Translations under genes and position numbers: made by a program
In this document: piece after piece, positions 10,504-18,920 of the stretch
Layout of the letters: the number at the start of each line of letters is the position of its first letter
How positions within the stretch are numbered: the stretch's first letter is position 1
Notes under the pieces: generated by a model
Seen by the model: only the letters and a program-made list of their open reading frames with translations
What the model was told of the DNA's origin: nothing
Database searches by the model: none
DNA from: Streptomyces sp. NBRC 110028
Lineage (GTDB): Bacteria > Actinomycetota > Actinomycetes > Streptomycetales > Streptomycetaceae
Assembly (NCBI RefSeq): GCF_001417735.1
Contig: NZ_BBUZ01000028.1
Location: 186,001-250,000, forward strand
Direction of reading: 5' to 3'
DNA: 64,000 nt

Positions 10504-10908
10504 TCAGCCCTCCGTGTTGATCATGGAGGCGGCCGCGTAGGTGAGGTAGTTCCACAGCTGGCGCTCCAGGTCGGGCGCCAGCTCCAGTTCGTCCACCGCG
10601 TCCCGCATATGGCGCAGCCAGGCGTCATGGGCCGCCCGGTTCACGGTGAACGGCGCGTGGCGCATGCGCAGCCGCGGATGGCCGCGGTTGTCGCTGTAGG
10701 TGCGGGGCCCGCCCCAGTACTGCATGAGGAAGAGCACCAGCCGCTCCTCCGCCGGGCCCAGATCGTCCTCGGGGTACATCGGCCGGAGCAGCGGGTCCTC
10801 CGCGACCCCCTGGTAGAAGCGTCGAACCAGGCGCCGGAAGGTCTGCTCGCCGCCGACCAACTCGTAGAAGGTCTGCTCCTGAAGTGTGCCGCGCGGAATG
10901 TCTTTCAC
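10504..10908 (-). CDS. glbO: Group II truncated haemoglobin (trHbO)
   Basis: The 134-residue protein matches the GlbO pattern. GVAEDPLLRPMYPEDD, YWGGPRTYSD and RGHPRLRMRHAPF surround the proximal His (H84), and Trp97 (DAWLRHM) is the WG8 typical of group II. It binds haem and O2 or NO in the cytosol and is linked to NO detoxification and oxygen sensing in actinobacteria. The GTG at 10908 has GGAGG almost abutting it, so the exact start is uncertain, but no better one is visible. The gene converges with the hypothetical gene ending at 10472. Confidence 0.9.
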   Translation of the reverse strand: MKDIPRGTLQEQTFYELVGGEQTFRRLVRRFYQGVAEDPLLRPMYPEDDLGPAEERLVLFLMQYWGGPRTYSDNRGHPRLRMRHAPFTVNRAAHDAWLRHMRDAVDELELAPDLERQLWNYLTYAAASMINTEG

Positions 10909-11013
10909 GCCTCCATGCTCTCAGACCGCCCGGCCCGGGTAAGGGGGCGTGGGGCATGCCCTGCCCGGCGGCCGGAGGTAGCGGGCCGGGGGCGGGCGCA
11001 GGACAGTGGAGGC

Positions 11014-12066
11014 ATGGGTGGCGCGGGCGTGACGGAGACCGGCGGCGGGCGCGGACGTACGGGCGACGGGCCCGACCCGTACGCCGAGGCGGCCGCCGTG
11101 GCGCGGGCCGGGCTCGTCCGGGAGATCACGGCGGGCGGCGGGCTGACCGACCCGCGGTGGCGGGCGGCGTTCGAGGAGGTGCCGCGCCATCTTTTCGTGC
11201 CCTATTACTACGAAGCGGGTGAGGCGGACGAGGTGGGCGGCGAGAGCGGGGCGGCGCTCACCACGCGGCTGTGGCGGGACGACCGGAACCCGCTGCGCCG
11301 GGCCCGCTGGCTGGCCGGGGCGTACGCCGACGCGCCCCTCGCGACGCGGGTGCGCGACGGCGAGCTGATCTCCTCCAGCAGCCAGCCGTCCCTGATGGCG
11401 CGGATGCTCGACGCGCTGCGGGTGCGCGACGGGGACCGGGTGCTGGAGATCGGCGCGGGCAGCGGCTACAACGCGGCGCTGCTCGCCCATCGGCTCGGCG
11501 ACGCCCGGGTGACGACCGTCGATCTCGATCCGGAGATCACCGAGGCCGCCCGCAGGCATCTCGCCGCGGCCGGATTCCGTCCGGCGGTCATCACCGGTGA
11601 CGGGGCGCGCGGCTGTCCCGCCCGTGCCCCCTACGACCGGATCATCGCGACGTGCGCGGTGCCGTCCGTACCGTCCGCGTGGCTCGGGCAGTGCCGGCCC
11701 GGGGCGCTGGTGCTGATGCCGCTGGCCACCGGGCTGGTGCTGCTGCGGATGCGCGGCGACCGGCACGCGGAGGGCCGCTTTCTGACCACGCCCGCCTACT
11801 TCGTCCCGCTGCGCGGCAGCGGGCCGCCGGGCCCGGTGCCCACGCACGGGCTGCCGTCGTGGCCGCTGCTGGACGAGTCGTTCCGCTTCCTGCTGCACGT
11901 GGCCGCGGGCCGGCTGGAGCCGGTCGAGGCGCTGGCGCTGTGGGAGCACGAGGGCAGGCCGGGGCGCGAGCGCTACGGGGTGACGGTGCGGGGCGAGCGG
12001 CAGTGGGCCTGGCTGGACGACGCGGAGGGCCCGTACGCCTGGCCGCTGGGCGCGGAGCGCACCTGA
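11014..12066 (+). CDS. PCMT-like SAM-dependent methyltransferase
   Basis: The 350-residue product has a class I methyltransferase core. LEIGAGSGYNAALLAHRLG (about residues 144-162) binds SAM, VDLDPE is motif II, and ITGDGARG follows. An upstream segment, SSSSQPSLMARML, matches the substrate-loop region of protein-L-isoaspartate methyltransferase. It may repair isoaspartyl residues or act on another substrate, and the C-terminal 100 residues are not typical PCMT. ATG 11014 sits immediately after AGTGGAGG; GTG 11029 is an alternative. It is transcribed divergently from glbO. Confidence 0.75.
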   Translation: MGGAGVTETGGGRGRTGDGPDPYAEAAAVARAGLVREITAGGGLTDPRWRAAFEEVPRHLFVPYYYEAGEADEVGGESGAALTTRLWRDDRNPLRRARWLAGAYADAPLATRVRDGELISSSSQPSLMARMLDALRVRDGDRVLEIGAGSGYNAALLAHRLGDARVTTVDLDPEITEAARRHLAAAGFRPAVITGDGARGCPARAPYDRIIATCAVPSVPSAWLGQCRPGALVLMPLATGLVLLRMRGDRHAEGRFLTTPAYFVPLRGSGPPGPVPTHGLPSWPLLDESFRFLLHVAAGRLEPVEALALWEHEGRPGRERYGVTVRGERQWAWLDDAEGPYAWPLGAERT

Positions 12067-12086
12067 CAGAGCCCGGCCGACGGGGA

Positions 12087-12115
12087 CCGGGCCGGGGCGG
12101 AGCGCCCCGGCCCGG
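12087..12115 (+). terminator. Terminator hairpin after the methyltransferase
   Basis: Arms CCGGGCCGGGGCG and CGCCCCGGCCCGG (13 bp, 3-nt loop) form a strong GC hairpin 21 bp past the stop codon. No T-tract follows. Confidence 0.7.
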
Positions 12116-12130
12116 GTGCCAGTCCCAGTC

Positions 12131-12346
12131 CTAGGGGGTGTCTTGTGGGTCAGGCCGGATCAGCGAGCGGCGTCTGGTGCAGGGGGCACCTCCCAGCGGT
12201 AGCCGGGGGAGGCTCAACCCGGGTGAGGAGAGCGCGGCGGCGCTGTGTGCGACGAGCGCGGGGCCGCGAGGTGCCACCCGCCGCGGCAGCGGCTGATGTC
12301 ACAGCGGGCGTCGGGAGCCCGGCATGATCGGCAAGGCACCCCCTAG
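12131..12346. mobile_element. MITE-like element with inverted ends, about 216 bp
   Basis: The element begins CTAGGGGGTGTCTTG and ends with the near-complement of that sequence (right end reads CTAGGGGGTGCCTTG on the minus strand). About 30 bp of the ends form imperfect inverted repeats, and an internal hairpin CCTCCC...GGGAGG is present. No coding frame inside is convincing. CTAG at both ends is consistent with an NTAN-type target duplication of the IS5 class, but that is inference. The right CTAG contains the stop codon of the FHA gene. It is presumably mobilised by a transposase elsewhere in the genome. Confidence 0.72.
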
Positions 12347-13584
12347 CCGCGGCGGACGGTGATCGTCGTCCAGGCACCGACGTGCACGCGGTCGCCCTCC
12401 TGGAGCGGGATCGGAACGTACGGCTGGATCGGCTCCTCGCCGCCGTTGATCGTCGTGCCGTTCGTCGAATCCTGGTCGACCACCGCCCAGCCGCCGTCCG
12501 GCTGCTGGACGAGGACCGCGTGCTGGTGCGAGACGCCCGGGTCCTCGGGCGCGCGCCCGAGGTCGATGTCGGGGGCCTCGCCCGTGCTGTGGCGGCGGCG
12601 GCCGATGGTGATCTGCTGGCGGCCGCTGAGCGGCAGCTGCTGCTCGGGGGAGTACGCCGGGAGGTTCAGCCCGGCGGCCTCCGGGCCGCTGCGGTTCATC
12701 ATCGCCATGAAGTAGTCACGGTCCGGCGCGACGACCGCGACCCAGTTCGCGGGCCCGGCCGGGGGTGGGGGCGTATGTCCTCCGCCCTGGCCGTACGGAC
12801 CGGGCGGCGGGGGCGCGCCGGGACCCTGGTACGCCTCGTTGCCGTAGGACGGGGCCGGGGGAGCCGGCGGCTGCGGCGCCTGGGGGTAGCCGTAGCCGTA
12901 ACCCTGCTGCTGCGGCGGGGCCGGAGCCGGGGGCGGCGGGGCGGCGCCCGCGGACGCCTGCGGCGGTGCCAGTGGCCAGTCGTCCTCCGCGGCGCCGAAG
13001 GCCGGGCCGGAGGGCTGGTTCGGGTCCGACGGGGACAGCGGCTCGGCCGGGCGGTTGATCTGGGACGGGCGCGAGGCCTGGTAGTCGCCGCCGTGCGTCT
13101 GGGGCGGCGGCTGCTGGCCGTGCGGCGGCAGCGGCTGCCCGTGCGACGGTTGTCCGGGTGACGGCGGGCCCTGCGGCGGCTGCCCGTGCGGCTGCGGCGG
13201 CCCGGGCGGCGGCGGGAAGCCGCCCTGTCCGGGGGGTGGCGGAGCGTACGAGGTGGGCTGCTGCGTCAGGAAGTTGTAGCGGCACTCCTCGCAGAACGGC
13301 GCCTGCGCCTCACGCGGCGTACGGCACTGCGGGCACACCTCCGGCTGGTAGGCGGCGCCCGGCTGCGGCGGGGCCGGATAGCCGTACCCGCCCGGGGGCG
13401 TGCCGGGCGGGGGCGGCGGGCCGCCCGGGGCCGGGTAGCCATAGCCGGCGGGGCCGCCCGGCATCGGAGGGGGCGGAGGCGGCGGGACGGGACCGGAGGG
13501 CATGGGCGTCCCCGACATCCGGTGGCCACACACCTCGCACCAGTCGTCGGCCGCCGATTGGTGGCCGTTAGGGCAAGTCGGCAT
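12343..13584 (-). CDS. FHA-domain protein with N-terminal zinc ribbons
   Basis: The 413-residue product begins with two Cys-pair modules: CPNGH...CEVCGH (residues 4-21) and CPQCRTPREAQAPFCEECR (about 83-101). A long Pro/Gly/Gln linker follows, then a C-terminal FHA domain (about 320-413) with ITIGRRRHS, SHQHA and DSTNGT. FHA domains bind phosphothreonine, so it is a candidate reader for PknG phosphorylation. It is the last gene of the glnX-to-FHA operon. No GarA-like ETTS motif was seen. The stop codon TAG lies in the CTAG end of the MITE. Confidence 0.85.
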   Translation of the reverse strand: MPTCPNGHQSAADDWCEVCGHRMSGTPMPSGPVPPPPPPPMPGGPAGYGYPAPGGPPPPPGTPPGGYGYPAPPQPGAAYQPEVCPQCRTPREAQAPFCEECRYNFLTQQPTSYAPPPPGQGGFPPPPGPPQPHGQPPQGPPSPGQPSHGQPLPPHGQQPPPQTHGGDYQASRPSQINRPAEPLSPSDPNQPSGPAFGAAEDDWPLAPPQASAGAAPPPPAPAPPQQQGYGYGYPQAPQPPAPPAPSYGNEAYQGPGAPPPPGPYGQGGGHTPPPPAGPANWVAVVAPDRDYFMAMMNRSGPEAAGLNLPAYSPEQQLPLSGRQQITIGRRRHSTGEAPDIDLGRAPEDPGVSHQHAVLVQQPDGGWAVVDQDSTNGTTINGGEEPIQPYVPIPLQEGDRVHVGAWTTITVRRG

Positions 13585-13644
13585 GTCGGTGATCCCCCTC
13601 TTGTGCCGTTCTTGGCATTTCTGCCGTAACGCGATCTTTTTCTG

Positions 13645-15004
13645 CTATTTCTTGACGCGAACTGTCTTGGTTGACCGGGTTTCGAGTGTCATCTCGTCCG
13701 CCTCCGCGACCTTCGCTTTCAGTCGCACAGTACCTGTCGCCGCATCGACGACGTCCACCACCTTCGCAAGCAGTTTCGCCGTTTCCCTGTTCCCCGAGGC
13801 GTTCGCCAGCTGTACGGCCCGTCCCAGCTTGGCGGTCGCTCCCTCGGTATCGCCGGACTTGCGCGCATCCATGCCCTGTTGGATGGCCTGTGCCAGTTCG
13901 GCTTGACCCGTGTAGTGCGCGACCTCTGGATTCATCGAGGTCGAGGTGGCCATGTCGGCGGTCCACACGGCCCGGACGAGCCCCTGGGCCAGCGGGGGCG
14001 GCGGGCCCTGGCCATCCGGCTGCGGCAGGACGAGGGAGACCCGGGCCGCGAGCATTTCCTGGCCGATTTCCGCCGCCGGAACCCGCAGAGACACGTGGTA
14101 ATCGCGGGATTCGTCCCCCCACGACCCGGTCGGGTAGTCACCGGAGCGCGGTCCGGCCCCGGCGCGCCGCCCGGTCAGGTCCTCGACCGTGGGTGCGACC
14201 TGTTTCACGTACAGCACCTCGGCACCCGCCGGGGTCCACAGCCGCAGATGGACGTCCGCGACCTCCTTCCGCATGGCCGTAGCCATCATGCGTGTGAAGT
14301 CCGCGGACAATTCGGCCGGATTCGCCACGATATCGGCCGTCCCGAGCAAGGCGGAGGCGATGCCGGTGACCTCCTTGACCTCCCAGTCCGTGCCGACCCC
14401 GCGGGCGTCGCAGGTGAAGCGGCCCGCGCAGGCGTCGAGCGCGGCCCGCAGCTCCTCCGGCTTCTCGTGCTCGTTGCGGCCGTCGGTGAGCAGGATGCCG
14501 TGCCGGATCGAGACATCGGCGGCCCCCAGCAGCCGGTCGGCGAGCCTCAGCCAGGTGCCGATCGCCGTGCCGCCGCCCGTGACGAGCCCGCGCACCGCGT
14601 CCTTGGCCTCGGCGCGGGTGACCGGATCAGCGGTCGCCAGATGCCCGTTGCCCGGATAGACCTCGACCGCCTTGTGGGTGCCCGCGATCACGGCGAAGGC
14701 GACCCCGTCGCGCACCGTGTCGATCGCGGCGGCGGTCGCCTCCCGGGCGTGCCGCATCTTCGTCGGCGGATAGTCCATGGAACCGGAGCAGTCCAACATG
14801 ATCACCACGGCCGCGCCGCCGCCCCCGGCGTACCCGCCCGGGGCCGGCGAAGGAAGCGGGGGGCGGCATCCCTCCGGTCGTCCCGCCGCCGGTCGAGGTG
14901 ACCGTGACGATCGCGTTGACCTCACGGCCTCCCTCCGGGAGGTACTCGTTCTGATAGACGTCGACCGAGAACCGCGGCGCGTGGGACTTGGAGAAATTGG
15001 CCAT
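13645..15004 (-). CDS. VWA-domain protein, gene with an apparent frameshift
   Basis: The protein has a von Willebrand A domain with a MIDAS motif (DCSGSMD), a second metal-site segment (GGGTAIG) and LTDGRNEHE. The C-terminal half is helical (GQAELAQAIQQGMDA, then KLGRAVQLANASG). The N-terminus starts at ATG 15004 (MANFSKSHAPRFSVDVYQNEYLPEG), but this frame and the VWA frame are offset. The break lies in a run of six G (14858-14863, plus strand). Removing one base joins them as PPPLPSPAPGGYAGGGGAAVV. It could be a sequencing error or a true mutation. Family role: such proteins, with PP2C and a kinase, form TerY-P-like triads. Confidence 0.72.
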
Positions 15005-15122
15005 CTGATCCGCTCCTTGGCGCTCCACAGGGACGTTCGGGCGTCGCGGCGTGCCGCGAGAGCGTGGGCGATGATGGCGCGCGGCTACCGCCCCCGGGCC
15101 GGAGCCCGTCCCCCTCGGGCCG

Positions 15123-16418
15123 TCAGGCGGATCCTGCCCCTCCCGGCGCGGCGGGGAACGGCACCACGGCCACTGTTACGTTGTCGTGGCCCCCGCCGTT
15201 GAGGGCGTGGCCCACCAGAACCCGCGCGCTCTGCAGCGGCCGGGCCCGGGCGTCCGGCGGCACCGCGCGGGCCATCTCCTCCGCCGATTCGGCGTAGTTC
15301 CACAGCCCGTCGGTGCACACCACCACGACCCCCGGCCGGTCGGGCTTGAACGAGGCGGCGTGCGGCTCCAGTTCATAGGCGTCCGCCCCGAGCCAGCCGG
15401 TGATGGCGTGCGCCCGCTCGTCCGCGTACGCCTCGGCCTCCGACATCAGCCCCGCCGCCACCATCTGGGCCGCCCACGAGTCGTCCTCGGTGAGCCGGGA
15501 GGGCTGGGTCGTACGGTCGTCGGGCACCCAGTAGACGCGGCTGTCGCCGATCCAGCCGACGGTGAGCAGGTCGCCGGTGACGACGGCGCTGACGATGGTG
15601 CAGGCCGGAGCGTTCTGATGGCGCTGCTGGGGCTCCTCGTGCGGGACCGGCGCGCCGGCTTCCATGGCGAGCGCGGTGACCGCGTCGGCGGCGGCCACGA
15701 TCGCCTCCTTCATGGCCTGCCGGGGGTGGGCGCCGCGGGGGAGCGAGGTGAGCAGCGACACTTCCGCCGCGTGGGCGGCCGCGGCTGACGCGTCGTCGGG
15801 GCGGGTGGCCGAGGAGACCCCGTCGCAGACCACCGCGACGACGGCCGGTGAGCCGTCCTGGAGCGCCACCGTGGCCACGGAGAACGCGTCCTCGTTGCGG
15901 TGGTGGCGCAGCCCGCGGTCACTGGCCGCGGCGACGCCCGCCAACTCCCGCTCCATATGGTCGCGCTCACGCGCTTGCGCGTGCCCGCAGTGCTCGCAGT
16001 ATCCGTCCCTGTCGATGGTGCCCTCCTGGCACGCGGCGCACCGGGGGCGGCTGTCGCCGCCGGGCAGCCGGGGGTCAGCCCCGGTGCCGGTGCCCGCGCT
16101 CGTTGCCGTGCCTGTGCTGGTGCTGGTGTGCGTCCGAGTGTGCGGGTGCGGGCCGGCGGACGCGCCGGCGGGGGTGGTCGGCTGCGCGCCGGGCGCCGCG
16201 GGGCCCGGCGGTGTCGGGGCGTCGAGGGCCGCCGCGGCCCGCGGGTCGGCCACCGGTGCCGGGGCCGCCAGCCGGTAGTCCTCCGGCTCCTGCCGCGCGG
16301 ACGGCACGGCCGCCGGCACTTCGGCCCCGCACCCGCCACAGTAGTTGTCTCCCGCCTCCAGCGGCTCTGCACAGGTCGGGCAGGCTGACAGCTGGGGCAG
16401 CTGCGGCATCTGCGACAT
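15123..16418 (-). CDS. PP2C-type Ser/Thr phosphatase with zinc ribbons
   Basis: The 431-residue protein opens with a zinc ribbon (CPTCAEPLEAGDNYCGGCG). A second module, CAACQEGTIDRDGYCEHCGH (about 135-154), follows a Pro/Thr linker. The PP2C core starts at SDRGLRHHRNEDAF and includes VCDGVSS, WIGDSRVY, LTEDDSW and GGHDNVTVAVV, which together supply the metal-binding Asp residues. It should dephosphorylate Ser/Thr sites set by PknG. The stop to the next gene leaves 118 bp; pknG ends only 3 bp upstream, so both are co-transcribed. Confidence 0.88.
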   Translation of the reverse strand: MSQMPQLPQLSACPTCAEPLEAGDNYCGGCGAEVPAAVPSARQEPEDYRLAAPAPVADPRAAAALDAPTPPGPAAPGAQPTTPAGASAGPHPHTRTHTSTSTGTATSAGTGTGADPRLPGGDSRPRCAACQEGTIDRDGYCEHCGHAQARERDHMERELAGVAAASDRGLRHHRNEDAFSVATVALQDGSPAVVAVVCDGVSSATRPDDASAAAAHAAEVSLLTSLPRGAHPRQAMKEAIVAAADAVTALAMEAGAPVPHEEPQQRHQNAPACTIVSAVVTGDLLTVGWIGDSRVYWVPDDRTTQPSRLTEDDSWAAQMVAAGLMSEAEAYADERAHAITGWLGADAYELEPHAASFKPDRPGVVVVCTDGLWNYAESAEEMARAVPPDARARPLQSARVLVGHALNGGGHDNVTVAVVPFPAAPGGAGSA

Positions 16419-16421
16419 CGA

Positions 16422-18920
16422 TCACACCCACGTCCTGGGGCGGTAGCGGTTGGCCCGCTCCACCAGTTCGATCCTCTCCTCGCCGCGCTGCGCGAGCCTG
16501 GCGAGTACCCGGTACGAGCGCTCGAGTCCGAACCGCAGCCCGCGCTCGTCCAGGCTGCTGCCGAGCAGCGGCGGCCGGGTCTGGCCCGGCGGCGCGCCGC
16601 TGCTGCCGGACAGTACCCAATCCAGCGCACTGCCCAGGACTTCCGTGCACAGCCGCTCGCGCCGCACCGCGTCGAGGCCGAACTCTCCCAGCCGCTCCAC
16701 CTGGAGGGCGGCCGCCGTCAGATCGGCCAGCAGCGCCTCCCGCGCGGCGCGCTGGCGCAGCCGGGCCCGCACCGCGGCGACCCGGGCCGCCGTGTAGTGG
16801 ATCGACGACTCCGGGACCGACTCCAGCACCCGCACCGCGTCCGCCCGGTCCCCGGAGCACAGCCGCACCCGGGCCAGCCCGAAGGCGGCGCTCACGAAGC
16901 TCGGATCGGTCGCCCACACGAGCCGGTAGTACTCCGCCGCGTTGTCCAGCTGGCCCAGCACCTCGGCGCAGACGCCGAGCGCCAGCTTCGCCGCGGGCTC
17001 CCCGGGGAACGCGTCGTAGACGGCGTCGAACGACAGCGCGGCCGTCTCGTGGTCACCGATGGCCAGCGCGTGCACCCCCCGATACCAGACGATCCGCCAG
17101 TCGTCGCGGAACGCGGCCTCCAGACCGGTCAGCGCGACACCCGCCTCATGCGCCTGCCCCAGCTCCAGCAGGGCGCGCACCCCGCGCAGCCGCAGCTCGG
17201 GCGAGTCGAAGGGCGCGGTGTGCAGCGCCGCGCCGACCTCGGCGGGCGGGGCGGACAGCAGCCCGGCCAGAAACCCGGCGTTGGGGTCCGACGGATCCAC
17301 CAGCGGCACGGGCAGGGCGAGCGCGGTCGCCCGGGTGTCCAGCGGTGCGATCGCGGGCAACGCCAGGACCGGTGGGCCCTGCGCCGGTACGGGGCCGCTC
17401 GGCGGCGCGCCCCGGCCCGCCGCCCGCCCGCCCAGCAGGGACGGGTCCTGGCCGTGCTCGGCGAACAGCACCGTGTCCACCACGCGGGTCTCCGGCCCGA
17501 AGAGAGTCGACAGCGCGGGCCGGGGCCGCCCGGTCTGCAGCGCCACGGCCTCCCGCAGCACACCGGTCAGCTGGTCGGCCATCTCCCGCGCGCAGGAGAA
17601 CCGGCGCCCCGGGTCGGGGTCGGTGGCCCGCACCAGCAGCCGGTAGAAGGACTCGTACCGCCGGAAGACCTCGATGTGCTCGGGGTCCGGGAGGCTGTCC
17701 ACGAAGACGTTCGTATAGCCCTGGAAGTCGAAGGTGAGCACCGCGAGCGTGCGCGCCACCGTGTACAGGTCGGAGGCGACCGAGGGGCCCTGCTCCGCGA
17801 CCTCCGGGGCCTGGTAGCCGACCGTGCCGTAGATGGCGCTGTCCACGTCGTCCATCCGCCGGACCGCGCCCATGTCGATGAGCTTGAGCTGGTCCTGCTG
17901 CTGTATGGCGTTGTCGACCTTGAAGTCGCAGTAGAGCAGATTGCGGCTGTGCAGATGGCCCAGGGCCTCCAGAGCCTCGATCCCGTACGCGCACGCCTGC
18001 TCGACCGGCAGCGGATCGCGCCTGCCGTCCGGGGCGCGCCGCTCGTTGGCGATGTCCTTGAGGGACTTGCCGCCGACGTACTCCATGACGATGTAGCCGT
18101 CGAGACTGCCGGTGTTCTGGTCCAGGTGCTCGACGAAGTTGTAGATCCGGACGATGTTGGAGTGCTCGATCTCGGCGAGGAAGCGGCGCTCGGAGACGGC
18201 GGCCGCCAGCGCCTCCTCGTCGCCGGTGTCCAGCAGGCCCTTGAGCACCACCCAGCGGTCCGACACCGCGCGGTCGATGGCCAGATAGATCCAGCCGAGC
18301 CCGCCGTGCGCCAGACAGCCCGCCACCTCGTACTGCCCGTGCACGATGTCGCCGGGACCGAGCTTCGGCACGAACGAGTAGGGGTGACCGCACTTGGTGC
18401 AGAAGCCCTCGGTGCGGCCCGGCCGGTCGCCGCGGGCGCGGCCCACCGGCGCCCCGCAGTCGCCCCGGCTGCAAAAGCGCTTCCGCTCCGGCACCTCGGG
18501 GTTGGCCAGCACCGCCGAACGCGGATCGGGACGCGGCACTCCGGGGACGCTGACCAGGCCCGCGCCCAGCGCGTTCCGCCCCGAGGCGGACGAGGAGGGG
18601 CCGGAGCCGCGCACCGTGACCGAACGCGAGGAGCGCCCGGAGACGGAGCGGGACAGCCGTCCGGACACCGAGCGCCGGGCCGACGACGATCGAGACGGCC
18701 GGGACGCGCCCGAGGAGCGGGACGATGACGAGGCCGAGGCACGGCCCTCGCCGCCCTCGCCGACTCCGCCGCCCGCGACGCCGGTGGGCGGCGAACTCAC
18801 CATGCCCTGTGGGGAGACCACCGGGGCCATCCCACAGGTGTCGCAGTACAGCTCGCCGCCGCCCACGTCCTCGTACGCCCCGCCGCACTCGCGCCGCTGG
18901 CAGGTGACGACGTCACTCAT
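16422..18920 (-). CDS. pknG: PknG-type Ser/Thr protein kinase with zinc ribbons and TPR tail
   Basis: The 832-residue product has N-terminal zinc ribbons (Cys pairs at 7-29 and 150-177), a Ser/Arg linker (60-115), a kinase domain and a helical TPR-like tail. The kinase has AHGGLGWIYLAID, Lys227 in VVLKGL, a CDFKVDN catalytic loop and DMG, all shared with mycobacterial PknG, which lacks the usual HRD. PknG in mycobacteria phosphorylates FHA protein GarA in response to extracellular amino acids via GlnH and GlnX. ATG 18920 has GGGGAG upstream and overlaps the upstream stop by 8 bp. The order with glnH, glnX and PP2C supports this role. Confidence 0.87.
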   Translation of the reverse strand: MSDVVTCQRRECGGAYEDVGGGELYCDTCGMAPVVSPQGMVSSPPTGVAGGGVGEGGEGRASASSSSRSSGASRPSRSSSARRSVSGRLSRSVSGRSSRSVTVRGSGPSSSASGRNALGAGLVSVPGVPRPDPRSAVLANPEVPERKRFCSRGDCGAPVGRARGDRPGRTEGFCTKCGHPYSFVPKLGPGDIVHGQYEVAGCLAHGGLGWIYLAIDRAVSDRWVVLKGLLDTGDEEALAAAVSERRFLAEIEHSNIVRIYNFVEHLDQNTGSLDGYIVMEYVGGKSLKDIANERRAPDGRRDPLPVEQACAYGIEALEALGHLHSRNLLYCDFKVDNAIQQQDQLKLIDMGAVRRMDDVDSAIYGTVGYQAPEVAEQGPSVASDLYTVARTLAVLTFDFQGYTNVFVDSLPDPEHIEVFRRYESFYRLLVRATDPDPGRRFSCAREMADQLTGVLREAVALQTGRPRPALSTLFGPETRVVDTVLFAEHGQDPSLLGGRAAGRGAPPSGPVPAQGPPVLALPAIAPLDTRATALALPVPLVDPSDPNAGFLAGLLSAPPAEVGAALHTAPFDSPELRLRGVRALLELGQAHEAGVALTGLEAAFRDDWRIVWYRGVHALAIGDHETAALSFDAVYDAFPGEPAAKLALGVCAEVLGQLDNAAEYYRLVWATDPSFVSAAFGLARVRLCSGDRADAVRVLESVPESSIHYTAARVAAVRARLRQRAAREALLADLTAAALQVERLGEFGLDAVRRERLCTEVLGSALDWVLSGSSGAPPGQTRPPLLGSSLDERGLRFGLERSYRVLARLAQRGEERIELVERANRYRPRTWV

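Noticed and set aside
13645..14925. VWA gene starting at 14925 in the VWA frame only
   Set aside because: That start gives an unlikely Arg/Ser/Pro leader. The conserved N-terminus lies in another frame from ATG 15004, so a frameshift is the better explanation.
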